Shown one piece after another: positions 61,409 to 64,000 of a stretch of DNA of 64,000 nucleotides. The stretch comes from Oceanibaculum indicum P24. GTDB taxonomy: Bacteria > Pseudomonadota > Alphaproteobacteria > Oceanibaculales > Oceanibaculaceae. Within the stretch, counting starts at the first letter, position 1; every line of letters starts with the position of its first letter. The stretch is from the NCBI RefSeq assembly GCF_000299935.1, contig NZ_AMRL01000011.1:46050-110049 (forward strand), written 5' to 3'. A program made the translations under genes and the position numbers. Under the pieces are notes generated by a model. The model was not told the DNA's origin. It saw only the letters and a program-made list of their open reading frames with translations, and searched no databases.

Positions 61409-62113
61409 TCAGATCACGCCGCTGATCGCCAGGATACCGCGCGCCAGATATTCCACCGGCGCCAGGATGATCCATTCGGTGATCGGGAAATGGATGCCGA
61501 ACTGCGCCAAGCCGAAAGGAATCAGGAACAACAGGCCGATCACCAGCACCAGGCCGGCGCGTTCCAGCCGGGCCAGCCGGATCGCAAGCTCGTAAGGCAG
61601 GATGCCGACGGCGACGCGGCCACCGTCGAGCGGCGGAATCGGCAGCATGTTGAAGACGGCAAGCACCAGATTAAGCCAGATTGCGTTCTGCAGGTTTTCC
61701 GCAGTCCAGTATGCCACAGTTTCCGGCAGGACGGGCACGAGATGCAGCATGAAGGCCGCCAAGAAGGCGAGGATGATGTTCGCCCCCGGCCCGGCGGCGG
61801 CCACGAACACCATATCGCGGCGCGGATTGCCCAGCCGGCTGAAATTCACCGGCACCGGCTTGGCATAACCGAACAGGAAGGGCGCGCGCAGCAGCAGCAG
61901 CAGGCCTGGCAGCAGGATGGTGCCGACCGGATCGACATGTTTCAGCGGGTTGAAGGTCACGCGGCCCAGGCTCTTCGCCGTCGGATCGCCCAGGCGCCAG
62001 GCGACATAGCCATGTGCCGCCTCATGGAAGGTGACGGCCAGCAGCACCGGCAGCACCCAGACCGACGCGCCAATGAGGATCTGCCCCAGATACTCCAGGG
62101 ACGTCTCCATCAT
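61409..62113 (-). CDS. Site-2-protease-family membrane metalloprotease (M50)
   Basis: This 234-residue membrane protein has the zinc motif HEAAH (in VTFHEAAHGYVAWRLGD, near residue 29). The second zinc part is NMLPIPPLDGGRVAVGIL. It lacks a PDZ domain, so it is not RseP but one of the short YwhC/Rip3-type proteases. The start overlaps the nagZ stop by four bases. The substrate is unknown. Confidence 0.93.
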   Translation of the reverse strand: MMETSLEYLGQILIGASVWVLPVLLAVTFHEAAHGYVAWRLGDPTAKSLGRVTFNPLKHVDPVGTILLPGLLLLLRAPFLFGYAKPVPVNFSRLGNPRRDMVFVAAAGPGANIILAFLAAFMLHLVPVLPETVAYWTAENLQNAIWLNLVLAVFNMLPIPPLDGGRVAVGILPYELAIRLARLERAGLVLVIGLLFLIPFGLAQFGIHFPITEWIILAPVEYLARGILAISGVI

Positions 62114-63123
62114 CGCGCGAGCAGCGCGTCCAGCCGCGCCAGCGCCTCCGTCCTGTCGAAGCCGGACTGTTCCGGCGGAAGCCGCATCGCCCGGCCAAGA
62201 CGTCGCGCCGAGGCTGGCGTCAGGGGGCGGATGGCGCCTGCCACCTCCTCCATCTCCGCCCTATCGCCGCTGCAATGCAGGACGAGATCGCAGCCAGCAT
62301 CCAGACAGGCCACCGTACGGTCAGCATAGCTGCCGCCCAGCGCCTTCATGCCGATATCGTCGGACATGAGGCAGCCCTGATAGCCGATGGTCTTGCGGAT
62401 GATGCGGTCAATCACGACAGGAGAAATGGTGGCTGCCCGCTCAGGATCAATGGCGGTGTAGACGACATGCGCGGTCATCGCGAATGGCGCATCGACCAGT
62501 GCGGAGAAGGCGCCGAAATCACTTCTTTCCATTTCCTCGACGGTGGCATCAACGACCGGCAGGTCGAGATGGCTGTCCACCGTGGCGCGGCCATGGCCCG
62601 GCATATGCTTGATCACCGGCCGCACACCGCCGGCTAGCAACCCGTTCGCGACCATCAGGCCGAGGGCGGCCACAGCCTCCAGCGTGTTGCCATAGGCGCG
62701 GTCGCCGATGATGCCGTGGGTTTCCGGCCGCAGGATATCGACCACCGGGGCGCAATCGACATTGATGCCATGCTCTGCCAGCTCCGCCGCGATCAGGCGG
62801 GCGTTCAGATAGACGGCCTCCATCGCCGCCTCCTCGTCGCGCTGGTAGAGGTCGGCAAAGGCGCCTGCCGGTGGAGTCTGGCGCCAGTGCGGCGGTTTCA
62901 TGCGTTGGACGCGGCCGCCCTCCTGGTCGATCAGGATCGGTATATCGCCGCGCCCGAGGCAGTCGCGCAGATCGCCGGTCAGCCGCTTCAGCTGCTCCGG
63001 ATCGCCGCAATTGCGCTGGAACAGGATGAAGCCCGCCGGATCGCAGTCCCGGAAGAACGCGCGCTCCGTGGCGCTCAGATCAAGACCGGCGAGGCCGAAG
63101 AATACGGCGCTGGGAACGCTCAT
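62110..63123 (-). CDS. nagZ: Beta-N-acetylhexosaminidase NagZ
   Basis: This 337-residue cytoplasmic glycosidase of family 3 removes GlcNAc from peptidoglycan fragments during recycling. Motifs are LIDQEGGRVQRMKPPHW and VIKHMPGHGRATVDSHLDLPVVD, with catalytic Asp candidate in LMSDDIGMKAL. It is coupled to the M50 gene and follows the SPOR gene by 18 bp. Confidence 0.96.
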   Translation of the reverse strand: MSVPSAVFFGLAGLDLSATERAFFRDCDPAGFILFQRNCGDPEQLKRLTGDLRDCLGRGDIPILIDQEGGRVQRMKPPHWRQTPPAGAFADLYQRDEEAAMEAVYLNARLIAAELAEHGINVDCAPVVDILRPETHGIIGDRAYGNTLEAVAALGLMVANGLLAGGVRPVIKHMPGHGRATVDSHLDLPVVDATVEEMERSDFGAFSALVDAPFAMTAHVVYTAIDPERAATISPVVIDRIIRKTIGYQGCLMSDDIGMKALGGSYADRTVACLDAGCDLVLHCSGDRAEMEEVAGAIRPLTPASARRLGRAMRLPPEQSGFDRTEALARLDALLAR

Positions 63124-63141
63124 CAGACTGTCACCGGCCGG

Positions 63142-64000
63142 TCAGGGACGCACGACCAGGCAGGCCTGGTTCTTCGCCTTCAGCGCGGTGCAGGCACGCT
63201 CAGCTGCGGCCTCGTCCAGCGGGCCGGCCTGGATGCGGTGGTAAATCCCCTTCCCGGCGCCAAGATCGACGCGCTGCACGGTGAGTGACAAAGCGCCAAG
63301 CTCCTCCTTGTAGCGGTTCTTCAGACGGTTCCACTCCTGCTTTGCGGCCTCATCGCTGCGCACAGCGGCAAGCTGGACCTTGAAGCCGCCGCCGCTGACC
63401 GCGGCGATGCTCGCCTGCTGAGTCTGAGCCGGCGCCGGGGCTGGAGCTGGCTGGGGTGCCGGAGGCTGTGCCACCTGCTGCGCCTGAGCGGGCGGATTGG
63501 CCGGCGTATTGGCGGGGGCATCCTGGGGCGGTTGCGGCGCGGGAGCGGCGGATGGCACCGGCGGTGTGCCCTGAGGAACCGGCTGAGGGGCGGGCTGCGG
63601 CGTGGCCACGGGGCGTTCGGCCACGCTCTGCGACGGCAGCGGCTGACTCTGGGGCTGGGCCGGCGCAGTAGCGGAAGGCGCGGGCTCGGGCGCCGGCGGC
63701 GGCTGCAGGGGCTCCGGTGGCGGCGGCAGCAGCCGCTCGACGGTCTGTGGTGCTTGGCCCTCTGGCAGCAGCCGCTGGAAAACCTGCTTGTCCTGATGCG
63801 GCACCTGCAACCCGCCCGGCTGTTCCGGGCGGGCCTTGGTCGGCCCGTCATCGGCCTTGATCACCGGTGCCACGGTGGAGACGCCGCTCTGCACCCCTTG
63901 CGTGTAGGCGTACCAGACGATGCCGCCAAAGGCGCCGACCGCGAACAGCGCGATGAAGATCGGCAGGGCCCGGCTGCGCGGCTTGCCGCCGCCATCGCCT
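63142..64000 (-). CDS. SPOR-domain envelope protein (partial, 5' end outside window)
   Basis: The frame is open from the stop at 63142 to the right edge. A membrane anchor near the edge reads RALPIFIALFAVGAFGGIVW. A long Pro/Ala/Gln-rich linker follows (about 150 residues), then the SPOR domain FKVQLAAVRSDEAAKQEW ... YHRIQAGPLDEAAAERACTALK (in parts), which binds glycan strands bare of peptides at the division site. It likely helps cell division. A Met at 63894 is internal, not the start. Confidence 0.92.
   Translation of the reverse strand, partial: GDGGGKPRSRALPIFIALFAVGAFGGIVWYAYTQGVQSGVSTVAPVIKADDGPTKARPEQPGGLQVPHQDKQVFQRLLPEGQAPQTVERLLPPPPEPLQPPPAPEPAPSATAPAQPQSQPLPSQSVAERPVATPQPAPQPVPQGTPPVPSAAPAPQPPQDAPANTPANPPAQAQQVAQPPAPQPAPAPAPAQTQQASIAAVSGGGFKVQLAAVRSDEAAKQEWNRLKNRYKEELGALSLTVQRVDLGAGKGIYHRIQAGPLDEAAAERACTALKAKNQACLVVRP

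Overview
The window is high-GC, densely coded bacterial DNA from an alphaproteobacterium, most likely a Rhodospirillales-type organism. The evidence is the conserved neighbourhoods rplM-rpsI-argC, hom-glpX-recJ, and SPOR protein-nagZ-M50 protease-scpA-scpB followed by tatABC-serS-surE-pcm-nlpD and yajC-secD-secF-Mth938. Hopanoid precursor genes (hpnCDE) and a class I PHA synthase fit the same group. No genus can be assigned from the sequence alone. No prophage, CRISPR array, insertion sequence or rRNA operon was seen. One tRNA gene, tRNA-Glu(UUC), is present.

Layout. 1-3788: an MdtAB-type RND efflux pump, whose permease runs off the left edge. 4066-5217: an XRE-cupin regulator and a small cupin protein. 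5230-10189: a branched-chain/polar amino-acid ABC importer, livMHGF, divergent from livK. 10375-12237: a DEAD-box RNA helicase. 12569-21151: an accessory catabolic region with a cytoplasmic sulfatase, a TAXI-type TRAP transporter (binding protein and fused permease), a DsbA/HCCA-isomerase-like protein, a LysR regulator, a YdhR-like protein and an aldehyde dehydrogenase. It looks like a system that imports a small sulfated compound and desulfates it inside the cell. 21348-26867: a PmrAB-like two-component system divergent from PepSY protein, cytochrome b561, EptA and PAP2 phosphatase genes, which is a lipid A/envelope modification regulon. An 11-bp-period direct repeat lies in front of both the PepSY gene and eptA.

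27067-39030 is mostly housekeeping: tRNA-Glu, recJ, glpX, hom, an OmpA-like lipoprotein, phaC, a gamma-carbonic anhydrase, argC, rpsI, rplM, a PaaI thioesterase and an ECHDC3-like crotonase. 39064-43874: a CoA-binding protein, metY, a protein that looks like a degenerate GGDEF-EAL pair, and trmFO. 44011-48993: an NDUFAF6-like (squalene/phytoene synthase family) gene, then hpnCDE and sodB on the opposite strand, then the Mth938/NDUFAF3-like gene that ends the yajC-secD-secF operon. 52238-64000: DUF815 ATPase, nlpD-like, pcm, surE, serS, tatCBA, an orphan Fe/polyamine-type ABC ATPase, scpBA, M50 protease, nagZ and a SPOR-domain protein cut by the right edge.

The points most worth a second look are the sulfated-compound region with its palindromic operator candidates, the predicted PmrA-like boxes, the degenerate GGDEF-EAL protein, and three relatives of human mitochondrial proteins (ECHDC3, NDUFAF6, NDUFAF3) within about 11 kb. 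I did not find a clearly unprecedented system. Most novelty here is at the level of regulation and gene combination.
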